A DNA stretch of 64,000 nucleotides, from NCBI GenBank assembly GCA_963558185.1, contig CAUWFE010000001.1, positions 84,855 through 148,854 of the forward strand, given 5' to 3'. Positions within the stretch are counted from its first letter, which is position 1; every line of letters begins with the position of its first letter. The DNA is from UMGS1663 sp963558185. Its GTDB lineage: Bacteria > Bacillota > Clostridia > TANB77 > CAG-508. Both the position numbers and the translations under genes were made by a program. Of the stretch, positions 35,849 through 45,060 are shown piece after piece. The notes beneath the pieces were generated by a model. The model was not told where the DNA came from and made no database searches. It was given only the letters and a program-made list of their open reading frames with translations.

Positions 35849-36604
35849 ATGGAAAAATATTATATTGAAATTAAAGGGCAAAAAATAGATGTAGTATTAA
35901 GAAGATTCAAAAATAGTAAAAAAATTAAAATATATTTTAGAGAAGATATATTAAATGTAAGTATGCCTATAAAAACAACTAAAAATCAAATAATTACATT
36001 ATTAAAACAAAACGAAAATAGTATATATGATTCATATTTAAAAATGGTAGAGCAAAAGAAAGAATTAGATGAAATGATAAAAAACTATTGGAAAACAGGG
36101 GAAACAATATTGTATTTAGGCGAAACATTTAATATAGAAACTAAACAAAATAAAGAATGCCAAAAGATAAAAATAAGAATAGAAAAAGAAACAAATAAAT
36201 TTTATATACAAATTCCAAGCAATATGCAAATAGGAACCCTAGAAACAAAAGAAAAGATAGATAAAGAAATTAAAAAAATTTTTAAAAATGAAACATATAA
36301 AATAGTACAAAAAAAGTTACCATATTGGAGTGAAGTTACAAATATTCAATATAAAGAGTATTCTGTAAGAGATGCTATTAGCAAATTTGGAAGTTGTACT
36401 CCAAAAACAGGAAAACTTCATTTTAGTGCACGAATAATAATGTTATCGGAAAGAATTATAGATGCTATAATAGTACATGAATTATGTCATTTCGTACATG
36501 CAAACCATAGTGAAAAGTTTTATTCTTTAGTAGAAAAATATATACCAGAGTATCGAGATATAGTAGTTTGGTTAAAAAGTAATGGTAATGTAATATTATT
36601 TTAA
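35849..36604 (+). CDS. YgjP-type metallopeptidase domain protein (DUF45)
   Basis: A 251-aa protein. The C-terminal part has the zinc motif VHELCHFVHANHSEKFY, in which HELCH supplies two histidines and the following His/Glu residues complete the site. FGSCTPKTGKLHFSARI is typical of the YgjP/SprT-like M48-related family. The substrate is unknown. It stands alone between terminators. Confidence 0.85.
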   Translation: MEKYYIEIKGQKIDVVLRRFKNSKKIKIYFREDILNVSMPIKTTKNQIITLLKQNENSIYDSYLKMVEQKKELDEMIKNYWKTGETILYLGETFNIETKQNKECQKIKIRIEKETNKFYIQIPSNMQIGTLETKEKIDKEIKKIFKNETYKIVQKKLPYWSEVTNIQYKEYSVRDAISKFGSCTPKTGKLHFSARIIMLSERIIDAIIVHELCHFVHANHSEKFYSLVEKYIPEYRDIVVWLKSNGNVILF

Positions 36605-36645
36605 ATAAAAAGAACTTTAAGAAATTTCCTTAAAGTTCTTTTTTA
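36605..36645. terminator. Bidirectional terminator
   Basis: A 14-bp stem AAAAGAACTTTAAG/CTTAAAGTTCTTTT with T runs on both strands, between convergent genes. Confidence 0.88.
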
Positions 36646-36690
36646 GAGAAATCATAGAGTAAATTTTATAAGAACACTTAAAAATCAACA

Positions 36691-37407
36691 TTATTTAAAA
36701 TGTAAAAAAGTACTATTGTCATTTGATATTTTGTTAGCTTCTTCTTCAGTTAAATATTCGTTTTTTACCATACTTGCTAATACTTGTTTTTGACGTTGTT
36801 TTGAAAGTGAAAAATTTTCATAAGGAGAATATATAGAAGGGGCATTTGGAATACCAGCAAGCAAAATACTTTCTGCATCAGACATATTTTGTGGTTCTTT
36901 ATTAAAATATCCTAAAGAGGCATCTTTAATAGAATAATAACCATTTCCAAAATAACAAGTATTTATATAAAGCTCTAAAATATCATTTTTTGAATAATGT
37001 TTTTCTATTTCAAAAGACATAAAAATTTCAGCAATTTTTCTAGTAAATTTCTTTTCCTGAGTAAAGTATATGTTTTTAGCAAGTTGTTGTGTAATTGTGC
37101 TACCACCTTCTACTAAACTCATTGCCTTAATATCATTTACTACAGCTCTTCCAATTGCAATAATGTCAATTCCAGGGTGATTAAAGAAACGATGGTCTTC
37201 TACAGAAACAACAGCATTTTGATACATTTTTGGTATAACAGAAAGAGAAGTATAATTTTCTTTATTTCGTATTTGTGCTATTTTTTCTTCGAGAGGAGAA
37301 ACTTCAATAGAAGTTTTGTACATAGAATATCCATTACCAATTATTAATAAAGAAATGCTTAAAAACATTAATAATATAACTAAAATTATTCTTTTAAAAA
37401 TTTTCAT
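36691..37407 (-). CDS. Monofunctional peptidoglycan glycosyltransferase (GT51)
   Basis: A 238-aa protein. An N-terminal membrane anchor (about 5-25) precedes a GT51 domain with the catalytic Glu in VSVEDHRFFNHPGID (E70) and GGSTITQQLAKN (101-112). It polymerises lipid II into glycan strands. No transpeptidase domain follows. The ATG at 37407 has AAAGGA 9 nt upstream; an in-frame TTG at 37416 lies too close. Confidence 0.92.
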   Translation of the reverse strand: MKIFKRIILVILLMFLSISLLIIGNGYSMYKTSIEVSPLEEKIAQIRNKENYTSLSVIPKMYQNAVVSVEDHRFFNHPGIDIIAIGRAVVNDIKAMSLVEGGSTITQQLAKNIYFTQEKKFTRKIAEIFMSFEIEKHYSKNDILELYINTCYFGNGYYSIKDASLGYFNKEPQNMSDAESILLAGIPNAPSIYSPYENFSLSKQRQKQVLASMVKNEYLTEEEANKISNDNSTFLHFK

Positions 37408-37544
37408 AATTCTCAATCCTTTCTATTACTATTATACAGAAAATTCGACAAAAAAGGAATTGAAAAATGTGACAAAGTACTTACATTTTTGTAAGAAAGG
37501 TGAAATATTAATATAAAATTTGAAAAATAATATATGTTCTATAT

Positions 37545-37588
37545 AAAAAACTGAACTTTAAGGTCATTCCTTAAAGTTCGGTTTTGTT
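37545..37588 (-). terminator. Terminator of the asd-dapA-dapB-tyrS unit
   Basis: A 15-bp stem (37549-37563 with 37569-37583, one G-U pair), followed on the minus strand by a T run. It overlaps the tyrS stop by 2 nt. Confidence 0.85.
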
Positions 37589-38798
37589 ATAATAATTTAT
37601 GAAATACTTTTTTACCCTTTTTCAAAATAGCATATCCACAAGAAAAATCATTATCATTTAACATATAATTTATATCTGATATTTTTTCATCATTTAATGA
37701 TATACCACCTTGAGAAATTAAAGTTCTTGCTTGTCCTTTAGAAGGTGCAAAACCAACTAAAATCATAGCATCTATTATAGAAATATTTTTATTATCTATT
37801 TTTGTAGTAGGCATATTATCTAAATTTCCATTGCCACAGAATAAAGCATTAGCACATTCTTCAGCTTTTTTTGCTTCTTCTTCACCATGAATTAATTTTG
37901 TAATTTCAAAAGCGGCAACTTTTTTAGCTTCATTGATATTTTCATCTTTTAAATTAGAAAGGCGATTTACTTCATCCATAGGTAAAAATGTAAGTAGGCT
38001 TAAAACAGTTTTAACATCTTCATCTGCAATATTTCTCCAATATTGATAAAAATCATAAGGAGAAGTTTTTTCAGGGTCTAGCCATAACGCACCTTTTTCT
38101 GTTTTTCCCATTTTCTTTCCTTCTTTTGTAGTAAGAAGTTTAAAAGTTAAACCATAAGCATCATTTTTACCAACTTTGCGTACTAATTCTACACCACCTA
38201 TAATGTTTGACCATTGGTCATTACCGCCCATTTCTAATTTACAGTTATATTTATCATGTAATACTAAAAAATCATATGATTGCATTAACATATATCCAAG
38301 TTCAAAAAAAGTTAATCCTTTTTCCATTCTTTGTTTGTAGCATTCTGCTGCAAGCATACGATTAATAGAAAATAGGGAACCAATATCTCTCATAAATTCT
38401 ACAAAGTTTAAATTCAAAAGCCAATCTGCGTTATTTACTATAATAGCAGCATTTTCTCCTTCAAAACTTAAAAATTTAGAAAGTTGTTTTTTAAAACATT
38501 CTACATTGTGATTAATTTCTTCGCGAGACATCATTCTTCTCATATCTGTTTTTCCAGAAGGATCTCCTATTGTAGCTGTGCCTCCACCAATTAATATAAT
38601 AGGTTTGTGACCTGCTTTTTGCATTTGTGAAGCAACCATCATAGAAACAAAATGGCCTACATGTAAACTATCAGCAGTTGGATCAAAACCAATATAAAAA
38701 GCAACAGATTCTTTATCAAGCAATTTTTTAACTTCTTCTTCATCTGTTATTTGCTCAATATAACCACGTTCTCTTAAAATTTCAATAACATTTGACAT
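37587..38798 (-). CDS. tyrS: Tyrosyl-tRNA synthetase
   Basis: A 403-aa class Ic synthetase. HVGH (46-49) is the HIGH motif and KMGKT the KMSKS equivalent. The tyrosine site GGNDQWSNI is present. A C-terminal S4 RNA-binding domain is at the end (GQARTLISQGGISLNDEKI). AAGGAGG precedes the ATG. No T-box fits in the 62-nt gap before it. Confidence 0.97.
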   Translation of the reverse strand: MSNVIEILRERGYIEQITDEEEVKKLLDKESVAFYIGFDPTADSLHVGHFVSMMVASQMQKAGHKPIILIGGGTATIGDPSGKTDMRRMMSREEINHNVECFKKQLSKFLSFEGENAAIIVNNADWLLNLNFVEFMRDIGSLFSINRMLAAECYKQRMEKGLTFFELGYMLMQSYDFLVLHDKYNCKLEMGGNDQWSNIIGGVELVRKVGKNDAYGLTFKLLTTKEGKKMGKTEKGALWLDPEKTSPYDFYQYWRNIADEDVKTVLSLLTFLPMDEVNRLSNLKDENINEAKKVAAFEITKLIHGEEEAKKAEECANALFCGNGNLDNMPTTKIDNKNISIIDAMILVGFAPSKGQARTLISQGGISLNDEKISDINYMLNDNDFSCGYAILKKGKKVFHKLL

Positions 38799-38860
38799 AA
38801 GTCATTCCTCCTTAATAAATACGCTTTCCATATTTTAGCATAAAAGGTAAAAAAAAGCAA

Positions 38861-39619
38861 TTAGAAAATTAAATCCTCCATAGAGTATAAGCCAGCATTT
38901 TGACCAGATAAGAAAATTGAAGCTTTAATAGCACCTTCTGCAAATACTTTGCGAGAATATGAAGTATGTGTAACAGATAAAGTTTCATTTTCACCCATAA
39001 ATTGAACTGTATGTTCACCTACAATATTTCCACCACGAATAGAAGAAAAACCTATTTCATTTTTAGAACGTTTTTCATGTTTAGAGTGTCTATCAAATTC
39101 ATAATTGTGTTTTGCAGAAAGGACTTCATTAATTTTATCAGCTAATAATAGGGCAGTACCACTTGGACTATCAATTTTTCTATTATGATGAGTTTCTATA
39201 ATTTCAATATCTGTATTACTTAGATTTTTAGCTATAATTTGTAAAATTTTTCCCATTAAAAATATATCAAAAGACATGTTAGCAGATTGAAAAATTGGAA
39301 TACTTTGTGAATATTCATGTATCTTAATATTTTCTTCTTCTGTAAAACCTGTGGTTGCAATTACCATTGGAATATTTTTTGCTTTTGCATATTCTAACAT
39401 ATTAATAGTTGCAACAGGAATAGAAAAGTCAATAATAACATCAGGCTTTTCTGAAATTTTTAGTAAATCACTAATATTTGTATAAACATTAAAAGCATAT
39501 TTACCAGTATTTTCTTTGTCAAAACCTCCCCATAAAGAACAATTTTCAAAATTATCTATAGAGCTAATTACTTCTTGTCCCATTTTACCATTACACCCAT
39601 TTACTAAAATTTGTATCAT
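38861..39619 (-). CDS. dapB: 4-hydroxy-tetrahydrodipicolinate reductase
   Basis: A 252-aa NAD(P)H enzyme of lysine/diaminopimelate synthesis. ILVNGCNGKMGQ is the dinucleotide motif, DFSIP and ATTGF follow, and ETHHNRKIDSPSGTA is the DapB active-site signature. It lies in an asd-dapA-dapB-tyrS unit. Confidence 0.96.
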   Translation of the reverse strand: MIQILVNGCNGKMGQEVISSIDNFENCSLWGGFDKENTGKYAFNVYTNISDLLKISEKPDVIIDFSIPVATINMLEYAKAKNIPMVIATTGFTEEENIKIHEYSQSIPIFQSANMSFDIFLMGKILQIIAKNLSNTDIEIIETHHNRKIDSPSGTALLLADKINEVLSAKHNYEFDRHSKHEKRSKNEIGFSSIRGGNIVGEHTVQFMGENETLSVTHTSYSRKVFAEGAIKASIFLSGQNAGLYSMEDLIF

Positions 39620-39652
39620 ATAAACCTCCTTAAAAGAGCCTTAAATTAGGCT

Positions 39653-40534
39653 CTATATATTAAAATTTTTCATTACTTTTTTTAAATTTTCTTCTTTTTC
39701 AGCACTCATAGGAATTAAAGGTAAACGCGGAATTCCAAAATTATATCCTTTAATATTTAGGGCAGCTTTAACTGGAATAGGATTTACTTCAGAAAATAAG
39801 CTATTTACTAAAGGCAAGCAATCAAGTTGTTTTTTTAGTGCTTCATCAATTTTTCCTTCTAAAAAGTCATACACCATTTGATGAGTAAATAAAGGCTCAA
39901 TATTTGATAATACAGAAATAACACCTAAACCACCTAGTGAAAGAATAGGTACAATTTGATCATCATTTCCAGAATAGATTGCAAGTTCATCTTTACATAG
40001 TGCAGAAATTTGTGCAACTTGTGAAATATTACCAGAAGCCTCTTTAATTGCCACAATATTATCTATTTTAGATAATTCTAAACATGTTTCAGGAGTAATA
40101 TTAACACCAGTTCTACTAGGAACATTATATAAAATAATAGGAATTTCAACACTTTGGCTGATTGCTTTATAGTGAGAAATTAAGCCTGCTTGTGTTGTTT
40201 TGTTATAATAAGGTGTAACAACTAAAATTCCATCAGCGCCAATACTTTCAGCATATTGAGATAATAATATAGCACTTTGTGTGCAATTACTTCCAGTTCC
40301 TAATATAACAGGAACACGTTTATTAACAACATCTATAGCAAATTTCATAGTTTCTTTTCTTTCGGCATCTGTCATTGTAGCACTTTCACCAGTTGTACCA
40401 CAAACTATTAAAGCATCTATCTTATTTTTTATTTGCTCTTCTATTAATTTTTCAAATTCCTTAAAATTAATTCCATTTTCATCAAAAGGTGTAGCTATTG
40501 CTGTTCCACAACCTTTAAATAATATTTTTTTCAT
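39653..40534 (-). CDS. dapA: 4-hydroxy-tetrahydrodipicolinate synthase
   Basis: A 293-aa TIM-barrel lyase condensing pyruvate with aspartate semialdehyde. CGTTGESATM, VVTPYYNKTTQ, YNVPSRTGVN and the Schiff-base Lys in VAIKEASGN identify DapA. The ATG at 40534 is preferred over the TTG at 40546, which abuts the AAAGGG site. Confidence 0.96.
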   Translation of the reverse strand: MKKILFKGCGTAIATPFDENGINFKEFEKLIEEQIKNKIDALIVCGTTGESATMTDAERKETMKFAIDVVNKRVPVILGTGSNCTQSAILLSQYAESIGADGILVVTPYYNKTTQAGLISHYKAISQSVEIPIILYNVPSRTGVNITPETCLELSKIDNIVAIKEASGNISQVAQISALCKDELAIYSGNDDQIVPILSLGGLGVISVLSNIEPLFTHQMVYDFLEGKIDEALKKQLDCLPLVNSLFSEVNPIPVKAALNIKGYNFGIPRLPLIPMSAEKEENLKKVMKNFNI

Positions 40535-40569
40535 AATATATTTCAACCCTTTCTTAAATTAATATCTTT

Positions 40570-41592
40570 TTAATTATCTTGTATTAATTTTTCTACAATT
40601 TGTACAGCATTACTTGCAGCACCTTTTCTAAGATTATCTGCAACTACCCAAAGATTAACTCCTGAATCTACGCTTTTATCACGTCTAATTCTACCAATAA
40701 ATACTTCATCATGTCCATCAGCAGTACTTGCAAGTGGATATAACTCATTTTCATTAGAATTTTGAACTATAATTCCAGGAAAATGTGATAATGTAGAAAT
40801 TAAGTCTTTCAATTCAAAATCTTTTTCAAATTCTACATTAATAGATTCGCTATGGCAATTAAAAACTGGTACACGAACAGTTGTAGCAGTAATTTTTAAG
40901 TTAGGATTATTTAAAATTTTACGTGTTTCATTAATCATTTTTTCTTCTTCTTTTGTATATCCATTATCTAAAAAACTATCAATGTGAGGTAAACAATTAT
41001 TAAAAATAGGGTAAGGGAATTTTTGCAAATAATCTGTATTAGTAGATTTAGGAGAAGTAACAAATTGATTTATTCCTTGCTTTAAATCTTCAATACCACG
41101 AATTCCAGCACCTGAAACCGCTTGATAAGTAGAATATACAATTCTTTTAATATGATATTTTTCATCTAATGGTTTTAAAGCAACTACAGCTTGAATAGTA
41201 GAACAATTAGGGTTTGCTATAATACCATTATGTTTTTTTATGTCTTCTGGATTTACTTCTGGAACTATTAATGGAACATTATTGTCCATTCTAAAAGCAC
41301 TGCTATTATCTACTACAATTGTACCTTTAGAAGCTGCAATAGGTGCATATTTTTTAGAAATATCACCACCAGCACAGAAAATGGCAAAATCAAAATGTTG
41401 GTCAAAGGAATTTTCATTTAGTTCTTGTACAATATACTCCTTTCCCATAAAATTTATAGTTCTTCCACAAGACCTTTTAGACGCAAAAAGAACATACTCT
41501 GAAATAGGTAAGTGTTTTTCTTCTAAAACCTTCAGAGCTGTTCTTCCTACAACACCAGTAGCTCCCACTACTGCTAATTTGTAATTTTTCAT
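40570..41592 (-). CDS. asd: Aspartate-semialdehyde dehydrogenase
   Basis: A 340-aa NADP enzyme. AVVGATGVVG is the NADP loop, ANPNCSTIQAV carries the catalytic Cys, and SGAGIRGIEDL follows. It makes aspartate semialdehyde for DapA. AAGGA lies 8 nt before the ATG at 41592. Confidence 0.96.
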   Translation of the reverse strand: MKNYKLAVVGATGVVGRTALKVLEEKHLPISEYVLFASKRSCGRTINFMGKEYIVQELNENSFDQHFDFAIFCAGGDISKKYAPIAASKGTIVVDNSSAFRMDNNVPLIVPEVNPEDIKKHNGIIANPNCSTIQAVVALKPLDEKYHIKRIVYSTYQAVSGAGIRGIEDLKQGINQFVTSPKSTNTDYLQKFPYPIFNNCLPHIDSFLDNGYTKEEEKMINETRKILNNPNLKITATTVRVPVFNCHSESINVEFEKDFELKDLISTLSHFPGIIVQNSNENELYPLASTADGHDEVFIGRIRRDKSVDSGVNLWVVADNLRKGAASNAVQIVEKLIQDN

Positions 41593-41638
41593 ATAAGTCA
41601 TCCTTTCAGCCATGTAAAAACAGGGCTATGAACATTAA

Positions 41639-41668
41639 AAATATAGAATATAATTATATTCTATATTT
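41639..41668. terminator. Perfect 30-bp palindrome between asd and the downstream membrane gene
   Basis: 15-bp arms with no spacer, AT-rich. It may end the transcript of the minus-strand membrane gene at 41711 or serve as a binding site. T runs are weak. Confidence 0.45.
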
Positions 41669-41710
41669 AATAATGTTATTATATGATAAATTTAATAAAA
41701 AGTGAATAGT

Positions 41711-42517
41711 TTATGCTTTTTTTCTTCGTAATTTTGGAATAAAATGCTCAGCAAATTTGTACTTATCACGATTTTTAATATAAAATAATCCAATTACAGA
41801 GAAAACTACTGCTCCAATAAAATTAACTAATAAATCTTTCATAGTATCAATTATACCAAGATCAAGATATCCATTATTAATTGTTGTCATTACAGGATTT
41901 CCATTGGAGTCATTAGCATATATGACAGTTTTTTCTATATCATTTAAAATTACAGGAATATTTTTTCCTTCTGGATGTAATGAAACTGAAGAAAATGAAC
42001 TTACAATTCTATCTTTTTGCATATCTGTTCTAACAATAGTATCAGCACCAAATTCAAAGAATTCCCATAAAACTCCAATTGTCATTGAAAAACAAAAGGC
42101 AACAATTGCAACAAATATAGGAGACAAATTAATTGACAATTTATCATTTTGATTTAAAATATCAATCATTGAAAATCCAATTGCTGCACATAGAAAGCCA
42201 TTTAATGTATGCAATATAGTATCCCAATATTTAAAGATTCCATAAAAATTTTGTATTTCTCCTAAAATTTCCGCTGAAAATATAAATAACAAGATAATAG
42301 ATTCTAAAACAGAAGGGAGAGAAATATGCAATTTTCTATCTATTAAGTATGGAAGTGTAAATAAAACTAATGTTAAGAAACATAAAAATACACTATCCCA
42401 ATTTCCATGTAGTACTTGAAATACTAAACATACAATTACTAATAATCGCAATATTATATATACCCATAATGTAGATTTCTTATTTTCACTATAAAAATCT
42501 TTAATTTGACTAAACAT
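41711..42517 (-). CDS. YjdF-like membrane protein (DUF2238-like)
   Basis: A 268-aa protein with about seven membrane helices. WDTILHTLNGFLCAAIGFS and FCFSMTIGVLWEFFEFGAD, with His and Glu/Asp inside helices, match the YjdF/DUF2238 family of unknown function. An extracytoplasmic stretch of about 60 residues precedes the last helix. The ATG at 42517 follows AGGAGG. Confidence 0.7.
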   Translation of the reverse strand: MFSQIKDFYSENKKSTLWVYIILRLLVIVCLVFQVLHGNWDSVFLCFLTLVLFTLPYLIDRKLHISLPSVLESIILLFIFSAEILGEIQNFYGIFKYWDTILHTLNGFLCAAIGFSMIDILNQNDKLSINLSPIFVAIVAFCFSMTIGVLWEFFEFGADTIVRTDMQKDRIVSSFSSVSLHPEGKNIPVILNDIEKTVIYANDSNGNPVMTTINNGYLDLGIIDTMKDLLVNFIGAVVFSVIGLFYIKNRDKYKFAEHFIPKLRRKKA

Positions 42518-42742
42518 ATAATAAAACCTCCTTTTTTTATTATACTTAGATATATCAAAAAATGTATTATAAGTCAATGAGTAATTGAAAATTTAAATAT
42601 TTATGTGATGAAAATTATTAGTATTCTTAACTTGGAAATTTGATCAATATTAAGATATATACATTCTATAGAATAATTTGTAGCTGTGAATTGTAATATG
42701 CAATATAATTGAAATAAAAATCATTAAAAACACAAAAAACAC

Positions 42743-42771
42743 TTGTATTTTACCCAAAAATGGTGTATACT
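42743..42771 (+). promoter_or_regulatory. Promoter of the rimP-infB operon
   Basis: TTGTAT (42743-42748), a 17-bp spacer and TATACT (42766-42771). Confidence 0.7.
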
Positions 42772-42797
42772 ATTATTTGTATAGCAAAATGAGAAAG

Positions 42798-42823
42798 AAG
42801 AGTGGGAACAAATCCCACTCTTT
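42798..42823 (+). promoter_or_regulatory. Leader hairpin of rimP
   Basis: A perfect 10-bp stem AAGAGTGGGA/TCCCACTCTT with a 5-nt loop lies between the promoter and the rimP ribosome site. It could stabilise or attenuate the operon mRNA. Confidence 0.6.
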
Positions 42824-42845
42824 AGTTGGTATAAGGAGGAAAAAA

Positions 42846-43301
42846 TTGGCTAGTATAGAAGAAAAGGTAGAAAGCTTAGTACAAAGCAAAATAAAAGAAT
42901 TAGGGTATGAACTTTATGATGTACAATATGTAAAAGAAGCAAAAGATTATTTTTTAAGAATATTTATCGATAAAGAAGAAGGAATTGACTTAAATGACTG
43001 CGAAAAGGTAAATGACGCAATAAATCCTATCTTAGATGAAGCGGATTATATAAAAGAAGCATATTTTTTAGAAGTATCTTCACCAGGAATAGAAAGAGTA
43101 ATAAGAAAAGATAAACATTTATCTCAAAGTATAGGTAAAGAAATTGAAGTAAAATTATTTAAACCCATAGAAAATATAAAAGTTTATGATGGAATATTAA
43201 AAGAATATCAAGAAGATAAAATTACTATACAATTAGAAGATAAAGAAATAAATATAGACAGAAAAAATATTGCATTAATGAAAATTAAATATAACTTTTA
43301 A
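42846..43301 (+). CDS. rimP: Ribosome maturation factor RimP
   Basis: A 151-aa 30S-assembly factor. ELYDVQYVKEAKDYFLRIFI and YFLEVSSPGIER are family signatures. The start is TTG with AAGGAGG 6 nt upstream; reading from the upstream ATG at 42777 would translate the leader hairpin. It is the first gene of the operon. Confidence 0.93.
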   Translation: MASIEEKVESLVQSKIKELGYELYDVQYVKEAKDYFLRIFIDKEEGIDLNDCEKVNDAINPILDEADYIKEAYFLEVSSPGIERVIRKDKHLSQSIGKEIEVKLFKPIENIKVYDGILKEYQEDKITIQLEDKEINIDRKNIALMKIKYNF

Positions 43302-43316
43302 AAGGAGAGATTAAAA

Positions 43317-44447
43317 ATGAAAAGAAAAGAAAAAGTAGTAAAAAATGAACCAGCTATCAACAGTACAGAATTAATTTCTGCTATGAATGAATTAGAAAAA
43401 GAAAATGGAATACAAAAAGACTATTTACTAGATGCTATACAAACAGCACTAGTAACAGCATATAAAAGAAATTATGACTGTGAAGAAGAAAATGTAAAGA
43501 TTACAATGGATAGAGAAACAGGAGAAATTCATATCTATTTACAAAAAGAAGTAGTAGAAGAAGTAGAAAATGACAAAACACAAATAAGCTTAGAAAACGC
43601 AAAAAAATTAGATGCAAAATATAAAGTTGGAGATATTATAGAAAAAGAACTAGTACCTAAAAACTTTGGAAGAATAGCAGCTGGTACAGCAAAGCAAGTA
43701 ATAGTACAAAAAATTAGAGAAGCTTCACGTGAATTTTTATACAATGAATTTAATGAAAGAAAAGGAGAAATTGTATCTGGAATAATACAAAAAGCAGATG
43801 GTGGAGTAGTAGTAGTTGACCTTGGTAAAATAGAAGGAATAATGACTATTAAAGAGCAAATACCAACAGAAAAATATCATGTAAATGATAAAATAAGAGC
43901 ATGCATAGTAGATGTAGAAAAAGGACAAAAAGGTAGCACACAAGTAATGATTTCACGTGCTTGTAATGATTTTGTAAGAAAATTATTTGAATTAGAAATT
44001 CCTGAAATTTATGAAGGAATTATAGAAATAAAAAGTGTATCAAGAGATGCAGGAAATAGATGCAAAGTAGCAGTATATTCACAAAATCCAGATATTGATC
44101 CAGTAGGTTCTTGTGTAGGACAAAAAGGAATTCGTATTCAAAATATCATTAATGAATTAAATGGAGAAAAAATAGATGTTATAGAATGGAATGAAGATCC
44201 AAGTATATATATATCATCTGCATTACTTCCAGCACAAGTTATGGCTGTAGACATAAAAGAAGAAGAAAAATTTGCACAAGTAATAGTTCCAGATGACCAA
44301 TTATCTTTAGCAATTGGAAAAGCCGGACAAAATGCTAGATTAGCAGCTAAATTAACAAATTGGAAAATTGATATAAAAAGTGAATCTCAATTTAGAAAAA
44401 TGATTGAAGAGATGCAAAATGAGCAAGAAGAACAAGTAGAAGAATAA
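43317..44447 (+). CDS. nusA: Transcription elongation/termination factor NusA
   Basis: A 376-aa protein: N-terminal RNA-polymerase-binding domain, S1 domain (GEIVSGIIQKADGGVVVV), KH1 (VGSCVGQKGIRIQNI) and KH2 (LAIGKAGQNARLAAKLT). It lacks the extra acidic repeats of proteobacterial NusA, as usual for Firmicutes. AAGGAGAG precedes the ATG. Confidence 0.97.
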   Translation: MKRKEKVVKNEPAINSTELISAMNELEKENGIQKDYLLDAIQTALVTAYKRNYDCEEENVKITMDRETGEIHIYLQKEVVEEVENDKTQISLENAKKLDAKYKVGDIIEKELVPKNFGRIAAGTAKQVIVQKIREASREFLYNEFNERKGEIVSGIIQKADGGVVVVDLGKIEGIMTIKEQIPTEKYHVNDKIRACIVDVEKGQKGSTQVMISRACNDFVRKLFELEIPEIYEGIIEIKSVSRDAGNRCKVAVYSQNPDIDPVGSCVGQKGIRIQNIINELNGEKIDVIEWNEDPSIYISSALLPAQVMAVDIKEEEKFAQVIVPDDQLSLAIGKAGQNARLAAKLTNWKIDIKSESQFRKMIEEMQNEQEEQVEE

Positions 44448-44489
44448 ATACAAGCTTAAAGAATACAATTAAATAAGGATGTGAGAATT

Positions 44490-44750
44490 TTGAAAAATTT
44501 ACCAAAACGTACTTGTATAGGTTGTAATGAAGTGAAAAATAAAAATGAATTAATAAGAATAGTCAAAAACAAAAATGGCGAAATAACAATAGACAAAACA
44601 GGAAAAGCAAATGGCAGAGGAGCATATATTTGCGATAACATAGAATGTTTAGAAAAAGCCATAAAAACAAAAAGACTAGAAAGAACTTTTGAAACAAGTA
44701 TAGATAAACAAATTTATGAAAGCTTAAGAGGTGTGATGATTGATAAATAA
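44490..44750 (+). CDS. rnpM: RNase P modulator RnpM (YlxR)
   Basis: An 86-aa YlxR protein with PKRTCIGC, ELIRIVK and NGRGAYIC. It is reported to bind RNase P RNA in Bacillus. The TTG at 44490 is the likely start (AAGGATG upstream); the GTG at 44481 is too close to that site. The next gene overlaps its end. Confidence 0.9.
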   Translation: MKNLPKRTCIGCNEVKNKNELIRIVKNKNGEITIDKTGKANGRGAYICDNIECLEKAIKTKRLERTFETSIDKQIYESLRGVMIDK

Positions 44751-45060
44751 TAAAATTACAGGATTATTAGGTCTAGCTACTAAAGCAGGAAAACTTACAT
44801 TTGGAACAGAAAGCGTAAAATCTACAATAATAAAAAAACAAGCAAAACTTGTTATTGTAGCTAATGATGCAGCAGATAGAACAAAGAAAAATTTTACTTT
44901 ACTATGTGAAGAAAATAAAATACCAATTCGCATAACACAGAATATAGAAACAATAAGTCAATCAATTGGGCAAGTAAATAAAGCAGTAATTAGTATAAAG
45001 GATAAAAATTTTTCAGAAGGATTAATAAAAATAATTGATGGGGGTGATACTATTGGGTAA
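44740..45060 (+). CDS. rplGA: L7Ae-type ribosomal protein YlxQ
   Basis: A 106-aa L7Ae/L30e-fold RNA-binding protein. LLGLATKAGKLTFGTESV and LVIVANDAADRTKKNF are characteristic. Such proteins bind kink-turns. The start is TTG with AGAGGTG upstream, overlapping rnpM by 11 nt. Confidence 0.88.
   Translation: MINNKITGLLGLATKAGKLTFGTESVKSTIIKKQAKLVIVANDAADRTKKNFTLLCEENKIPIRITQNIETISQSIGQVNKAVISIKDKNFSEGLIKIIDGGDTIG

Noticed and set aside
38799..38860. T-box leader before tyrS
   Set aside because: The gap is only 62 nt and no specifier or T-box sequence is visible.
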